Origin: Paracoccaceae bacterium
GTDB taxonomy: Bacteria > Pseudomonadota > Alphaproteobacteria > Rhodobacterales > Rhodobacteraceae
Direction: 5' to 3'
Length of the DNA stretch: 64,000 nucleotides
Assembly: GCA_029244725.1 (NCBI GenBank)
Contig: JAQWQJ010000089.1
Location: 248,001-312,000 of the forward strand
The position numbers and the translations under genes are program-made. Position 1 is the stretch's first letter. Every line of letters starts with the position of its first letter. Positions 56,679 through 64,000 of this stretch are shown one piece after another. The notes beneath the pieces were generated by a model. It was not told the DNA's origin. It worked only from the letters and a program-made list of their open reading frames with translations, and did no database searches.

Positions 56679-57396
56679 TCATGCAAGTTGGGATTTTAAC
56701 CCACCATTTCGCTTCGAATACGCCTTCATAACATTCGGCAACCATTCACTGAATTTCGGCGCTAATGCCTCGTATCGGGCGACAAAATCAGGTGTGTTTA
56801 GATACATATCCGCTAGCCCAGAATATGCTTCGTGTGAACATTCCCTACCCCACATCGCGGCTACCCACGCACGATGTTCTTCACACAATTCATCCGCCTG
56901 GTCAGCTCCATCCTGAAACGCCGTAACGAATGCACTTTCCAGCTGCTGCAATCGCCTCGGCCATGTCATCGCCGTAGGTTTCTACCAACCAAGTCTCATA
57001 TTCAGTCTGCTTTTCTTGTGAAAACGGTTTGTAAAGATCCTCAACGTTCATGGGCTTTCCTTTCTCTGCATGATCAATCGCATCATCTAGCGTCTCAAGC
57101 ACCTGCTCCAATCTCGAAAGTTTGGCGGACAACTCGTTGCGCTGTGCACGTAGGCGCACAACCCGATCCCCGTCGGACATCAGCTCGGCAATCTCGGCGA
57201 GGCCGAATTCCATCTCGCGCCAAGCAAGGATTTCCTGCAAACGCTCCAGATCCTCATGCCCGTAGGCACGATAGCCATTGTCGCGGACAAACGCGGGCAA
57301 CAACCCAATCTCGTCGTAATGCCTTAGCATTCTGACAGATACACCAGAGTGTTTGGCCACCTCGCCGATGGAATATGTCTTGATTCGCTTATTCAT
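56679..57396 (-). pseudogene. MerR regulator with TipAS domain, broken by a frameshift
   Basis: Two overlapping frames together make one MerR/TipAS-type regulator. The first (57396 to 56902) has the winged helix (YSIGEVAKHSGVSVRMLRHY), a coiled-coil helix and the start of the TipAS part (LYKPFSQEKQTEYETWLVET). It then goes out of frame near 56950-56965. The second frame (offset +1, from 56969) carries the rest: EEHRAWVAAMWGRECSHEAY, GLADMYLNTPDFVARYEALA, FSEWLPNVMKAY. About 30 residues usual between the halves seem missing, which suggests a small out-of-frame deletion. Its operator is intact. The first frame alone could still give a DNA-binding dimer. Confidence 0.75.
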
Positions 57397-57401
57397 ACCC
57401 C

Positions 57402-57432
57402 TTCATGCGCCCTCACATCATGTGAGGGTCAA
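57402..57432 (-). promoter_or_regulatory. MerR-type promoter and operator
   Basis: On the reverse strand TTGACC (57427-57432), a 19-base spacer and CATGAA (57402-57407). A perfect palindrome CCCTCACAT-C-ATGTGAGGG (57410-57428) fills the long spacer, as in MerR-regulated promoters. The -10 is within about 10 bases of the regulator ATG, so its mRNA would be leaderless or nearly so. Confidence 0.75.
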
Positions 57433-57495
57433 CACCCCTTGCGGCTAGGCCAATCAAACTCTACATAATTTATCAGAAATATACAGGAGTCCCCC

Positions 57496-57726
57496 ATGGC
57501 TATTGACGCCCCGAAAATCGAGAACCTGATCCGCGCCGGATTTCCCAACGCCCAGATAACGGTTCAAGGCGACGACGGCGCCCATTTCGCGGCCATGGTG
57601 ATCGACGAAAGCTTCCGCGGCAAAAGCCGTGTTCAACAACAACGCGCGGTCAACGCCACGCTGAAGGCCGAAATCGACAGCGGCAATCTTCATGCATTGG
57701 CTCTGACAACTAAAGCCCCAGAATAA
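57496..57726 (+). CDS. BolA/IbaG family protein
   Basis: A 76-residue BolA-like protein ([40 protein letters not shown]) with the class residue pattern including the conserved His in AHF. BolA proteins bind monothiol glutaredoxins and share a [2Fe-2S] cluster. The partner glutaredoxin gene starts 17 bases downstream. AGGAG precedes the ATG. Confidence 0.93.
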   Translation: MAIDAPKIENLIRAGFPNAQITVQGDDGAHFAAMVIDESFRGKSRVQQQRAVNATLKAEIDSGNLHALALTTKAPE

Positions 57727-57743
57727 ACCCAAGGAAACGCAAA

Positions 57744-58106
57744 ATGAGTGACGCAAACACACGCATAGACGAAACCGTCAAAGGCAACGACGTGGTACTT
57801 TTCATGAAAGGCACAAAAGAGATGCCGTCTTGTGGATTTTCCAGCCGCGTGGCCGGAGTACTGAACTTCATGGGCGTCGACTTCGCCGACGTAAACGTTC
57901 TGGCTGACGACGAAGTTCGCCAAGGCATCAAGGACTATTCCGATTGGCCAACCATTCCACAGCTCTACGTCAAGGGCGAGTTTGTCGGCGGATGTGACAT
58001 CATCACTGAGATGACACTATCGGGTGAGTTGGACACGATGTTCGAAGACAACGGCGTCAGCTACGACAAAGAAGCAGCGAACAAAATTCGCGAAGCAAAC
58101 ACTTAA
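57744..58106 (+). CDS. grxD: Monothiol glutaredoxin (Grx4/Grx5 type)
   Basis: A 120-residue CGFS-type glutaredoxin: [20 protein letters not shown] with Cys30, then [20 protein letters not shown] for glutathione and cluster binding. It carries or delivers [2Fe-2S] clusters, in complex with the BolA protein encoded just upstream. The BolA-Grx pair is conserved in alphaproteobacteria. Confidence 0.96.
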   Translation: MSDANTRIDETVKGNDVVLFMKGTKEMPSCGFSSRVAGVLNFMGVDFADVNVLADDEVRQGIKDYSDWPTIPQLYVKGEFVGGCDIITEMTLSGELDTMFEDNGVSYDKEAANKIREANT

Positions 58107-58109
58107 GAC

Positions 58110-59018
58110 ATGACGGACCGGGCCGCAAAAATATCTGTAGCGGCCCGAGAATTTATGGCGGTAGCCGAGGCTGCGCCGCCTTTGCCCGATGACATTTCAA
58201 TTGAAGACATGCGCAAGCTGAACTTCGATTTCTATTCAGGTGCGGCTCGCGCCGCGATTGATGAATACAACGTCAGCCTGCAAGGCATTGAAATTGCAGG
58301 CATTCCTTGTCTTCACATTACACCGAATAATGTCACGTCTGGCCGCGTGATGCTTTACATCTTCGGCGGTGGCTTCATGGTTGGCAGCCCGTTTGAAGAT
58401 CTTCCGATCAGCGCGGCCTTAGCTGCATCTCTAAATTGCCCTGTCATTTGCCCCAAGTATCGTCTGGCCCCTGAACATCCGTTTCCTGCTGCGCTTGATG
58501 ATGTCGAGGCGGTCGCTCGCATTTTGCTCGCCAGCGACGACGAGGTAATATTTGCCGGAGAGTCTGCTGGCGGAAATCTGACGCTCGCGCTTCATCAACG
58601 TTTGCAAAACACGGCGTTCAAGCTACCTGTCGCCATTGCCGTCCTCTCACCTGCGACCGATCTCAGCGACCTCGGCGACAGTGGCCTAGCTGACCGTGAT
58701 CCGCTTCTTACGCAAGCGCGCGTTGAGGGTGTAAACGATGCCTACGTTCCAAATATGGACCTGACATCGCCTGAAATCTCACCAATCTTTGGCGTTTATG
58801 GTCCGAAAACTCCACCCACGCTGATCACAACTGGCACCCGCGATCTATTGTTGTCCAGTTGCGTTCGCCAAGAGCGCGTCATGCGCGAAGCTGGCGCGAC
58901 CGTAACTCTCCGCGTTTGGGAAGGTCAGGGGCATGTTTTTGAATACTTCCCAGACATTACAGAATCCCGCGTATCCCTGAGTGAGATCGCAGAATTTCTT
59001 TCACAGCATCTGAACTAA
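58110..59018 (+). CDS. Alpha/beta hydrolase, hormone-sensitive-lipase-like, altered oxyanion motif
   Basis: A 302-residue esterase-fold protein starting 3 bases after grxD. The catalytic triad is intact: Ser152 (FAGESAGGN), Asp245 (TGTRDLL) and His275 (GQGHVFEYF). The oxyanion-hole motif, normally HGGG, is FGGG (85-88, LYIFGGGFMVGSP), so the conserved His is Phe. YRLAPEHPFPAALDD is typical of the family. Substrate unknown. It ends 1 base before the convergent zapA stop. Confidence 0.88.
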   Translation: MTDRAAKISVAAREFMAVAEAAPPLPDDISIEDMRKLNFDFYSGAARAAIDEYNVSLQGIEIAGIPCLHITPNNVTSGRVMLYIFGGGFMVGSPFEDLPISAALAASLNCPVICPKYRLAPEHPFPAALDDVEAVARILLASDDEVIFAGESAGGNLTLALHQRLQNTAFKLPVAIAVLSPATDLSDLGDSGLADRDPLLTQARVEGVNDAYVPNMDLTSPEISPIFGVYGPKTPPTLITTGTRDLLLSSCVRQERVMREAGATVTLRVWEGQGHVFEYFPDITESRVSLSEIAEFLSQHLN

Positions 59019-59019
59019 G

Positions 59020-59394
59020 TTACGCGCGTTTTGCATCCAACTGATCGGCAAGGGCTTCCACCTTCGCAGCAGCATTGGCCAAAGCTTCTTGAACCGAAGG
59101 TGGGACAATCTCAACACGCACTTCTCGAACCTCAGCCGGAGCCGCTCCTTTTCGAAGCGCCACAAGCTCTTGTTCGGCCTGTTCGAGGCGTTCTTCCAAA
59201 CCTGCAGTTTTATCGGCCAACATTAGACCGGCCATCAGCAGCATACGCGCTTCGGGCATCCGCCCGATTTGGTTGGATAATAGACTGGCTTCGCCGTCCA
59301 ACATTTTTGCCGCCGCATGCAAATATTGCTCTTCGCCTGACTGACACGCTACTTCAAAGCTGCGTCCGCCGATTGATATGTTTACCTCTGGCAT
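59020..59394 (-). CDS. zapA: Cell division protein ZapA
   Basis: A 124-residue ZapA: MPEVNISIGGRSFEVACQSG with the short N-terminal beta domain, then the long helix (HAAAKMLDGEASLLSN, ARMLLMAGLMLADKTAGLEE) that forms the coiled coil. It bundles FtsZ filaments. Overlaps the upstream coiled-coil gene by one base. Confidence 0.93.
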   Translation of the reverse strand: MPEVNISIGGRSFEVACQSGEEQYLHAAAKMLDGEASLLSNQIGRMPEARMLLMAGLMLADKTAGLEERLEQAEQELVALRKGAAPAEVREVRVEIVPPSVQEALANAAAKVEALADQLDAKRA

Positions 59395-59810
59395 TACGCG
59401 TCCTCTCTGGCTGATTGAATCAAAGCATCGAGCGCGGCCATCGCCGCTTTCGCTTCTGCTTGTTCAACCGATCTTTGTGCCCGAAGGCTTTCAAGTTCTG
59501 TCAGCATTGCTTTGTTAATCAACGCAGCGTCCACTTGACCGGTTTCACACGCTTCTCGTAGTGCACGATTGTTGTTCTCAAGCTGAGAGTTCACCTCGCG
59601 CAAGCGTTGCAATTCTGCGTCCAAATCCGACAGTTTGTCTTGCTGGGTAGCCAAGCTACCTTGAAGCGCGGTGTTTGCATCTTGTGCTGCTTCCAGGTCC
59701 GCGGTCAGTTCGGCCAGATCTCCGCTGTCACTGTTTAGACCGGCAACACCGCTCTCTAACCGCTCAAGCGCTGCATTCAGGCGTGTTTCAAGTTCTGTTA
59801 ATTCGCTCAT
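59394..59810 (-). CDS. Coiled-coil protein upstream of zapA
   Basis: A 138-residue, almost entirely helical protein with heptad pattern (LSDLDAELQRLREVNSQLEN, ELESLRAQRSVEQAEAKAA). It has no signal peptide or membrane segment. It overlaps zapA by one base, which implies coupled expression and a division-related role. It may be a ZapB-like partner, but coiled-coil similarity alone proves nothing. Confidence 0.75.
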   Translation of the reverse strand: MSELTELETRLNAALERLESGVAGLNSDSGDLAELTADLEAAQDANTALQGSLATQQDKLSDLDAELQRLREVNSQLENNNRALREACETGQVDAALINKAMLTELESLRAQRSVEQAEAKAAMAALDALIQSAREDA

Positions 59811-59963
59811 TCAAGCCTCGTCTTACTTTGACCTATCTGCATTCCGAATCGGATTTGGTCACTTCATTAGCGAGTTTATCCAATGAGACGCAAAAATACT
59901 CCCCTTTCGCGCCTATAGCCACGCCGCAGTGCTTGAATAATGACAATGTGCTGATATTGAGCG

Positions 59964-59977
59964 TGTTAACGCAAACT
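59964..59977. promoter_or_regulatory. tkt: LacI-type (CceR-like) operator upstream of tkt
   Basis: TGTTAACGCAAACT fits the CceR-type palindrome TGNTANCGNTANCA at 8 of 10 defined positions. It lies about 21 bases before the tkt start. Similar sites are found upstream of gap. Confidence 0.45.
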
Positions 59978-59997
59978 CTGCCACAAGGACTTGATCG

Positions 59998-62016
59998 ATG
60001 GACTTAGAAGCGCTCAAAGCAGCCAATCCCGAGCATTGGATGAAAGCCGCCGCCATCCGCACACTTACTCTGGATGCAGTCGCAGCCGCCAATTCCGGCC
60101 ACTCTGGCATGCCAATGGGGATGGCCGACGTCGCAACAGTGTTGTTTGAAAAGCATCTGAAGTTCGACCCGAAAGCACCACGTTGGGAAGATCGCGATCG
60201 TTTCATTCTTTCGGCTGGCCACGGCTCGATGCTGATCTACTCGCTTTTGCACCTGACCGGCTACGAAGACGTCACGATTGAGCAGATTAAAAACTTCCGC
60301 CAGTGGGGCGCTATTACTGCAGGTCACCCAGAGTACGGCCACGTCGCTGGCGTCGAAGTAACCACGGGACCACTGGGCCAAGGCATCACCAACGCTGTTG
60401 GTTTCGCGATGGCCGAAGAAATTCAGCGCGCGCAATATGGCAAAAAGATCGTCGACCACCACACCTACGTCATCGCTGGTGACGGTTGTTTGATGGAAGG
60501 CATCAGCCAAGAGGCGCTCGGCATTGCTGGACGCCATAGCCTTGGGAAACTGGTTGTCTTTTGGGATAACAACAACATCACAATCGACGGCACAGTCGAT
60601 CTGTCAGACCGCACCAATCAGGTTCAGCGGTTCAAGGCTTCGGGCTGGCATGTTCAGGAAATCGACGGTCACAATCCAGCTGAGATCGACGCAGCCATTG
60701 CCAAAGCTAAGTCCACGAACAAACCGTCGATGATTGCGTGCAAAACGCACATCGCTTTGGGTCATGCTGCGCAGGACACTTCAAAAGGCCACGGCGCTTT
60801 AACCGACGCAGACCAACTGGCAGCTGCAAAGGCCGCCTATGGCTGGTCTGGCGAGGCATTTGAGATCCCCGCCGACATCAAAACTCAATGGGAAGCTATG
60901 GGCACACGCGGCGCTGAAGCCCGCGCCGAGTGGGAAGACCGTTTCGCCAGCATTTCGCAACGCAAGCAGGACCAGTTCAAACGCGCATACTCAGGCGAGC
61001 CTCACAAACGCTTGTCTGCCGCGATCAAGAACTTGAAAAAACAGATCAGCGAAGAGCAACCGAAAGTTGCGACGCGCAAATCATCGCAGATGGCTCTCGA
61101 TGTGATCAACCCAATCATGACTGAAACTGTTGGCGGCTCGGCCGACCTTACAGGTTCAAACAACACTCTAGCCGGTGACATGGGCGTCTTTGATACTGAC
61201 AACCGCAGCGGCCGCTATGTCTATTGGGGCATCCGTGAGCACGGCATGGCCTCGGCGATGAACGGGATGGCACTTCATGGCGGTATTCGTCCTTATGGCG
61301 GCACGTTCTTTGTTTTCACAGATTACGCCCGCCCTGCCATGCGTCTTGCGGCCCTGATGAAAATTCCAACAACGTTTGTCATGACCCACGATTCAATAGG
61401 CGTCGGCGAAGACGGTCCGACCCATCAGCCAGTCGAACACCTTGCGATCTGTCGCGCGACACCGAACACAAATGTGTTCCGCCCAGCAGATACGGTTGAG
61501 ACTGCCGAAGCTTGGGAGATCGCAATGACTTCTATGGAAACGCCGTCAGTACTGGCCCTTACCCGCCAAAACCTGCCGACCGTCCGGACTGAGCATAAGA
61601 ACATCAACCTTGTTGCCCGTGGCGCTTACGTGTTGGTAGATGCCGAAGCCAAGCGTCAGGCCATCCTGATCGCAACAGGCTCCGAGGTCGAGCTAGCGCT
61701 CAAAGCCCGCGACATGCTCGAAGCCGAAGGTATCGGTACCCGCGTTGTCTCAATGCCATGCATGGAGCTGTTTGCCGAGCAAGACGAAGCATACCGTAAA
61801 CGCGTTCTGCCAGGCGGCCCTGTCCGCGTCGGCATCGAAGCCGCGGTCCGCGATGGCGGCTGGAACCAATGGCTACTGGGCGAACGCGGCAAAGAAGCGA
61901 AAGCAGATTTCGTAGGTATGAATGGCTTTGGTGCTTCGGCCCCTGCAGGCACTCTTTACGAGAAGTTCGGCATCACAGCCGAGGCCGTGGTCGAAAAAGT
62001 CAAAGCGATGCTTTAA
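59998..62016 (+). CDS. tkt: Transketolase
   Basis: The 672-residue thiamine-diphosphate enzyme of the pentose phosphate pathway. Features: [73 protein letters not shown] and the Pyr-domain [19 protein letters not shown]. The tail shows [17 protein letters not shown]. It has an AAGGA ribosome site and a strong terminator. A LacI-type operator lies upstream. Confidence 0.97.
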   Translation: MDLEALKAANPEHWMKAAAIRTLTLDAVAAANSGHSGMPMGMADVATVLFEKHLKFDPKAPRWEDRDRFILSAGHGSMLIYSLLHLTGYEDVTIEQIKNFRQWGAITAGHPEYGHVAGVEVTTGPLGQGITNAVGFAMAEEIQRAQYGKKIVDHHTYVIAGDGCLMEGISQEALGIAGRHSLGKLVVFWDNNNITIDGTVDLSDRTNQVQRFKASGWHVQEIDGHNPAEIDAAIAKAKSTNKPSMIACKTHIALGHAAQDTSKGHGALTDADQLAAAKAAYGWSGEAFEIPADIKTQWEAMGTRGAEARAEWEDRFASISQRKQDQFKRAYSGEPHKRLSAAIKNLKKQISEEQPKVATRKSSQMALDVINPIMTETVGGSADLTGSNNTLAGDMGVFDTDNRSGRYVYWGIREHGMASAMNGMALHGGIRPYGGTFFVFTDYARPAMRLAALMKIPTTFVMTHDSIGVGEDGPTHQPVEHLAICRATPNTNVFRPADTVETAEAWEIAMTSMETPSVLALTRQNLPTVRTEHKNINLVARGAYVLVDAEAKRQAILIATGSEVELALKARDMLEAEGIGTRVVSMPCMELFAEQDEAYRKRVLPGGPVRVGIEAAVRDGGWNQWLLGERGKEAKADFVGMNGFGASAPAGTLYEKFGITAEAVVEKVKAML

Positions 62017-62040
62017 GCGATAATCGTTTGCAAAAAGAAA

Positions 62041-62069
62041 CCGCCGTGCAGCAATGCGCGGCGGTTTTT
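62041..62069 (+). terminator. tkt: Intrinsic terminator after tkt
   Basis: A 10-bp stem (62041-62050 with 62055-62064, one G-U) with a GCAA tetraloop, followed by TTTTT. Confidence 0.85.
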
Positions 62070-62112
62070 CTTTGCAATAACGTTATCTCCATAAGAATTC
62101 CCAAGCTTTCGT

Positions 62113-63078
62113 TTATGCTTTCCCTTTAAACACGGCTTCCCAAATTGGCCCGATCACCCATGTTGCCAGGGGTATGATCAATACACCAAGCGCTACACCA
62201 AACACGCCGTCCATCGTGGCTTTGGCAGTCCATTCAGCGAATCCGGTCCACGCCTCTGGCACCATATGTCCTACGGCCGATGACCAATCATGGATTTGGT
62301 GACCCAACCAACCAAAGCCCATTTCTTCTAGACCGTGAATAATGATCGAACCACCAACCCACAGCATCGCCGCAGTACCGATCACCATCAACCAACGCAG
62401 CAGGCTTGGCATAATTTTCACAATCCCTCGGCCCAATGACCGCGTTACAGAAAGGCGTCCTTTGCTGCTCATCAAAAGGCCTAGATCATCCATCTTGACG
62501 ATTAAAGCTACGGACCCATAGACGACCGCGGTTATCCCGACAGCAACTACAGCCAACGTCGCGGCTTCCATCCAAATATTGCTTTCTGGTATCGCAGCCA
62601 GAGAGATTGTCATGATTTCAGCAGACAGAATGAAATCTGTCTTTATTGCACCGGCAACTTTCTTTTCCTCTAAATGGGCTAAATCACCTGTTTCATGTTC
62701 GGCGTGATCCCATTTGTGCTCATATGGGAAAAGGACATGCCAAATCTTCTCGGCGCCCTCAAAGCACAGATACGCCCCTCCTAACATCAACAATGGCGAG
62801 ATCATCCAAGGTGCAAACGTCGACAGCAATAGTCCGATCGGCAAAAGGATCAGTAGCTTGTTCTTTATGGATCCAAGCGCAATGCGGCCAACAATCGGCA
62901 ACTCTCGCTTGGCGTCAAAGCCTTGCACGAATTTCGGCGTCACTGCAGCGTCATCGATCACAGCACCTGCGGCCTTAGCGCCGGCTTTGGCGGCCTGACT
63001 TGCGACGTCGTCAATCGAAGCCGCCGCAACTTTGGCCAGACCGGCTATATCGTCTAACAGGGCAATCAATCCGCTCAT
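62113..63078 (-). CDS. DUF808 (YedI) family membrane protein
   Basis: A 321-residue polytopic protein of the DUF808 family. MSGLIALLDDIAGLAKVAA at the N-terminus, EHKWDHAEHETGDLAHLEEK in the loop and AIKTDFILSAEIMTISLAAI are characteristic. Start at the ATG at 63078 with GAGGA upstream; the frame is open to 63108. Function unknown, possibly transport. It converges on the tkt terminator. Confidence 0.92.
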   Translation of the reverse strand: MSGLIALLDDIAGLAKVAAASIDDVASQAAKAGAKAAGAVIDDAAVTPKFVQGFDAKRELPIVGRIALGSIKNKLLILLPIGLLLSTFAPWMISPLLMLGGAYLCFEGAEKIWHVLFPYEHKWDHAEHETGDLAHLEEKKVAGAIKTDFILSAEIMTISLAAIPESNIWMEAATLAVVAVGITAVVYGSVALIVKMDDLGLLMSSKGRLSVTRSLGRGIVKIMPSLLRWLMVIGTAAMLWVGGSIIIHGLEEMGFGWLGHQIHDWSSAVGHMVPEAWTGFAEWTAKATMDGVFGVALGVLIIPLATWVIGPIWEAVFKGKA

Positions 63079-63138
63079 GTCGCAATCCTCGCATATTTTT
63101 CGGTGCAAACTATTCGCTCCGCACAGACGTACAAGGGT

Positions 63139-63163
63139 ATTTGTTCCGTTTCAGTGAACAAAT
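63139..63163. promoter_or_regulatory. Inverted repeat upstream of the DUF808 gene
   Basis: Perfect 8-bp arms ATTTGTTC-N9-GAACAAAT, about 60 bases before the DUF808 start. It is not a LexA box, whose half-sites are direct and 7 bases apart. Probably an operator for an unidentified dimeric regulator. Confidence 0.45.
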
Positions 63164-63276
63164 GTCGCAAAGTTCTATGCGCGCTAATTGTGCAAGATCA
63201 TCAAACCCGAAGACTTTCCAAAAAGAATCACTTAGGTTTGATAAGGCGCTTCTCTTATGGATATGTTTGCGCCAGC

Positions 63277-63318
63277 GTTAGCGCCACCACTGATTATTCG
63301 GAGTAAGTTAACGCTAAC
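63277..63318. promoter_or_regulatory. Two LacI-type (CceR-like) operators upstream of gap
   Basis: GTTAACGCTAAC (63307-63318) is a near-perfect palindrome centred on CG; GTTAGCGCCACC (63277-63288) matches GTTAGCGCTAAC with two changes. Centres are 30 bases apart, about three helical turns. The motif fits the Rhodobacter regulator CceR (formerly AkgR), which controls central carbon metabolism. Confidence 0.6.
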
Positions 63319-63404
63319 ATGCCGTAAAATAAGCACTATTTCCTTTCCGCATCGCGGCATAAGCGCTATATGAACGCAAGTTTGCACGTCAGGAGATCAG
63401 AGCA

Positions 63405-64000
63405 TGACTGTCACTCTCGGTATCAATGGTTTTGGCCGTATCGGCCGTTGTACCCTAGCCCATATCGCAGAAGCCGCTAGAAATGACGTTCAAGTCGTCA
63501 AGCTGAACGCAACTGGGCCGATTGAAACCAATGCACATCTTCTGAAATATGACAGCGTTCACGGGCGCTTTGCTGGCGACGTTAAAGTCAGTGGCAATAC
63601 GATGGACCTTGGTCGCGGCCCGATGGAGGTTTTCTCGACTTATGATCCAACCGAGCTTGACTGGAGCGGGTGTGACGTTGTTTTGGAATGCTCCGGCAAA
63701 TTCAATGACGGCGAAAAAGCAAACGTCCACCTCGAGCATGGTGCAAAGTCAGTTCTGATTTCGGCCCCTGCCAAAAACGTCCAAAAAACAATCGTATATG
63801 GTGTGAACCATCGCGATCTAGTTGTTGGCGACAAGATGATTTCGAATGGGTCATGCACCACCAACTGCCTTGCGCCGCTTGCGAAAGTTCTCAACGAAGC
63901 CATCGGGATCGAGCGCGGCATCATGACTACTATCCATAGCTACACAGGCGACCAACCAACGCATGATCGCCGCCACAAGGACCTCTATCGCGCACGTGCG
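63405..64000 (+). CDS. gap: Glyceraldehyde-3-phosphate dehydrogenase, type I (3' end outside window)
   Basis: The first 198 residues lie in the window. The Rossmann start is LGINGFGRIGRCTLAHIAE; the catalytic Cys151 is in ISNGSCTTNCLAPL. The enzyme interconverts glyceraldehyde-3-phosphate and 1,3-bisphosphoglycerate. At the coenzyme site, where NAD-dependent enzymes have Asp (usually IND), this one reads KLNATGPIETNA, so the Asp is replaced by Ala. This may relax specificity toward NADP. GGAG lies about 10 bases before the ATG at 63405. Two LacI-type operators lie upstream. Confidence 0.96.

Larger units (their letters stand above)
63079..63404. other. 326-base intergenic region between DUF808 and gap
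   Basis: Divergent promoter region with no reading frame. It contains the inverted repeat at 63139-63163 and two LacI-type operators at 63277-63318 (listed separately). Confidence 0.8.

Noticed and set aside
59811-59997. 6S RNA next to zapA
   Set aside because: The neighbourhood is suggestive, as in enterobacteria, but the 187-base gap must hold two divergent promoters and shows no long interrupted stem.
63139-63163. SOS box upstream of DUF808
   Set aside because: Half-sites are inverted with 9-base spacing, not the direct GTTC-N7-GTTC of alphaproteobacterial LexA.
1-64000. CRISPR array, insertion sequence or prophage structural genes
   Set aside because: No regularly spaced repeats, transposase motifs or capsid, portal or tail genes were seen; the holin and endolysin are GTA-type and stand alone.

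Overview
The window is a chromosomal segment of an alphaproteobacterium, almost certainly a marine Rhodobacteraceae (Roseobacter group). This is inferred from protein families and gene order: a TakP-type TRAP cluster, DUF2852 and RDD proteins beside bpt, adenosylcobalamin-dependent NrdJ, a fused indolepyruvate:ferredoxin oxidoreductase, gene-transfer-agent (GTA) type holin and endolysin, an alphaproteobacterial SOS box, and LacI-type operators at tkt and gap. Base composition is moderate by eye. No insertion sequence, prophage structural module or CRISPR array was seen. Both window edges cut genes: glnE on the left and gap on the right.

Layout. 1-3.3 kb: start of glnE, a YbaK-type deacylase, two tandem DUF2852 membrane proteins, an RDD protein and the N-degron leucyltransferase Bpt. 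3.3-10.1 kb: a TRAP transporter (dctPQM-like) facing a Cache-domain histidine kinase and a NarL-type regulator. 10.1-15.4 kb: a frameshifted 2-oxoglutarate oxygenase, then acetolactate synthase genes with an attenuator encoding a Leu/Val/Ile-rich leader peptide; a TPR plus ATP-grasp gene sits between ilvI and ilvH. 15.4-22.4 kb: an XRE regulator, a Rieske oxygenase with a small coupled partner, and nrdJ with a long upstream region holding two pairs of NrdR-like boxes. 22.4-27 kb: tRNA-Pro, DUF192, a double cold-shock protein, pdxH, fabI, gpt and an aminotransferase.

27-38.7 kb: a PpiD-like protein and trpE, a reverse-strand YibQ-like gene, then trpG-trpD-trpC-moaC-moeA-lexA (lexA with its own SOS box) and comEC. 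38.7-43.7 kb: gltX, gltA, an unknown highly acidic internally duplicated protein and a PaaG-like isomerase. 43.8-49.7 kb: cytochrome c maturation genes ccmE, ccmF and ccmH, interrupted by the endolysin-holin pair, then murI and an acyltransferase. 49.7-59.8 kb: indolepyruvate oxidoreductase with a divergent LysR, a likely small RNA, purL, a broken MerR/TipAS regulator, a BolA-glutaredoxin pair, an alpha/beta hydrolase and zapA. 60-64 kb: tkt, a DUF808 protein and gap.

Most of the window is core metabolism (branched-chain amino acids, tryptophan, molybdopterin, purines, deoxynucleotides, pentose phosphate and lower glycolysis). The less ordinary content lies in regulatory DNA (ilv attenuator, NrdR pairs, SOS box, paired LacI-type operators, LysR and MerR palindromes, a candidate anti-Shine-Dalgarno sRNA), in two genes disabled by frameshifts, and in proteins of unknown role placed inside conserved operons.
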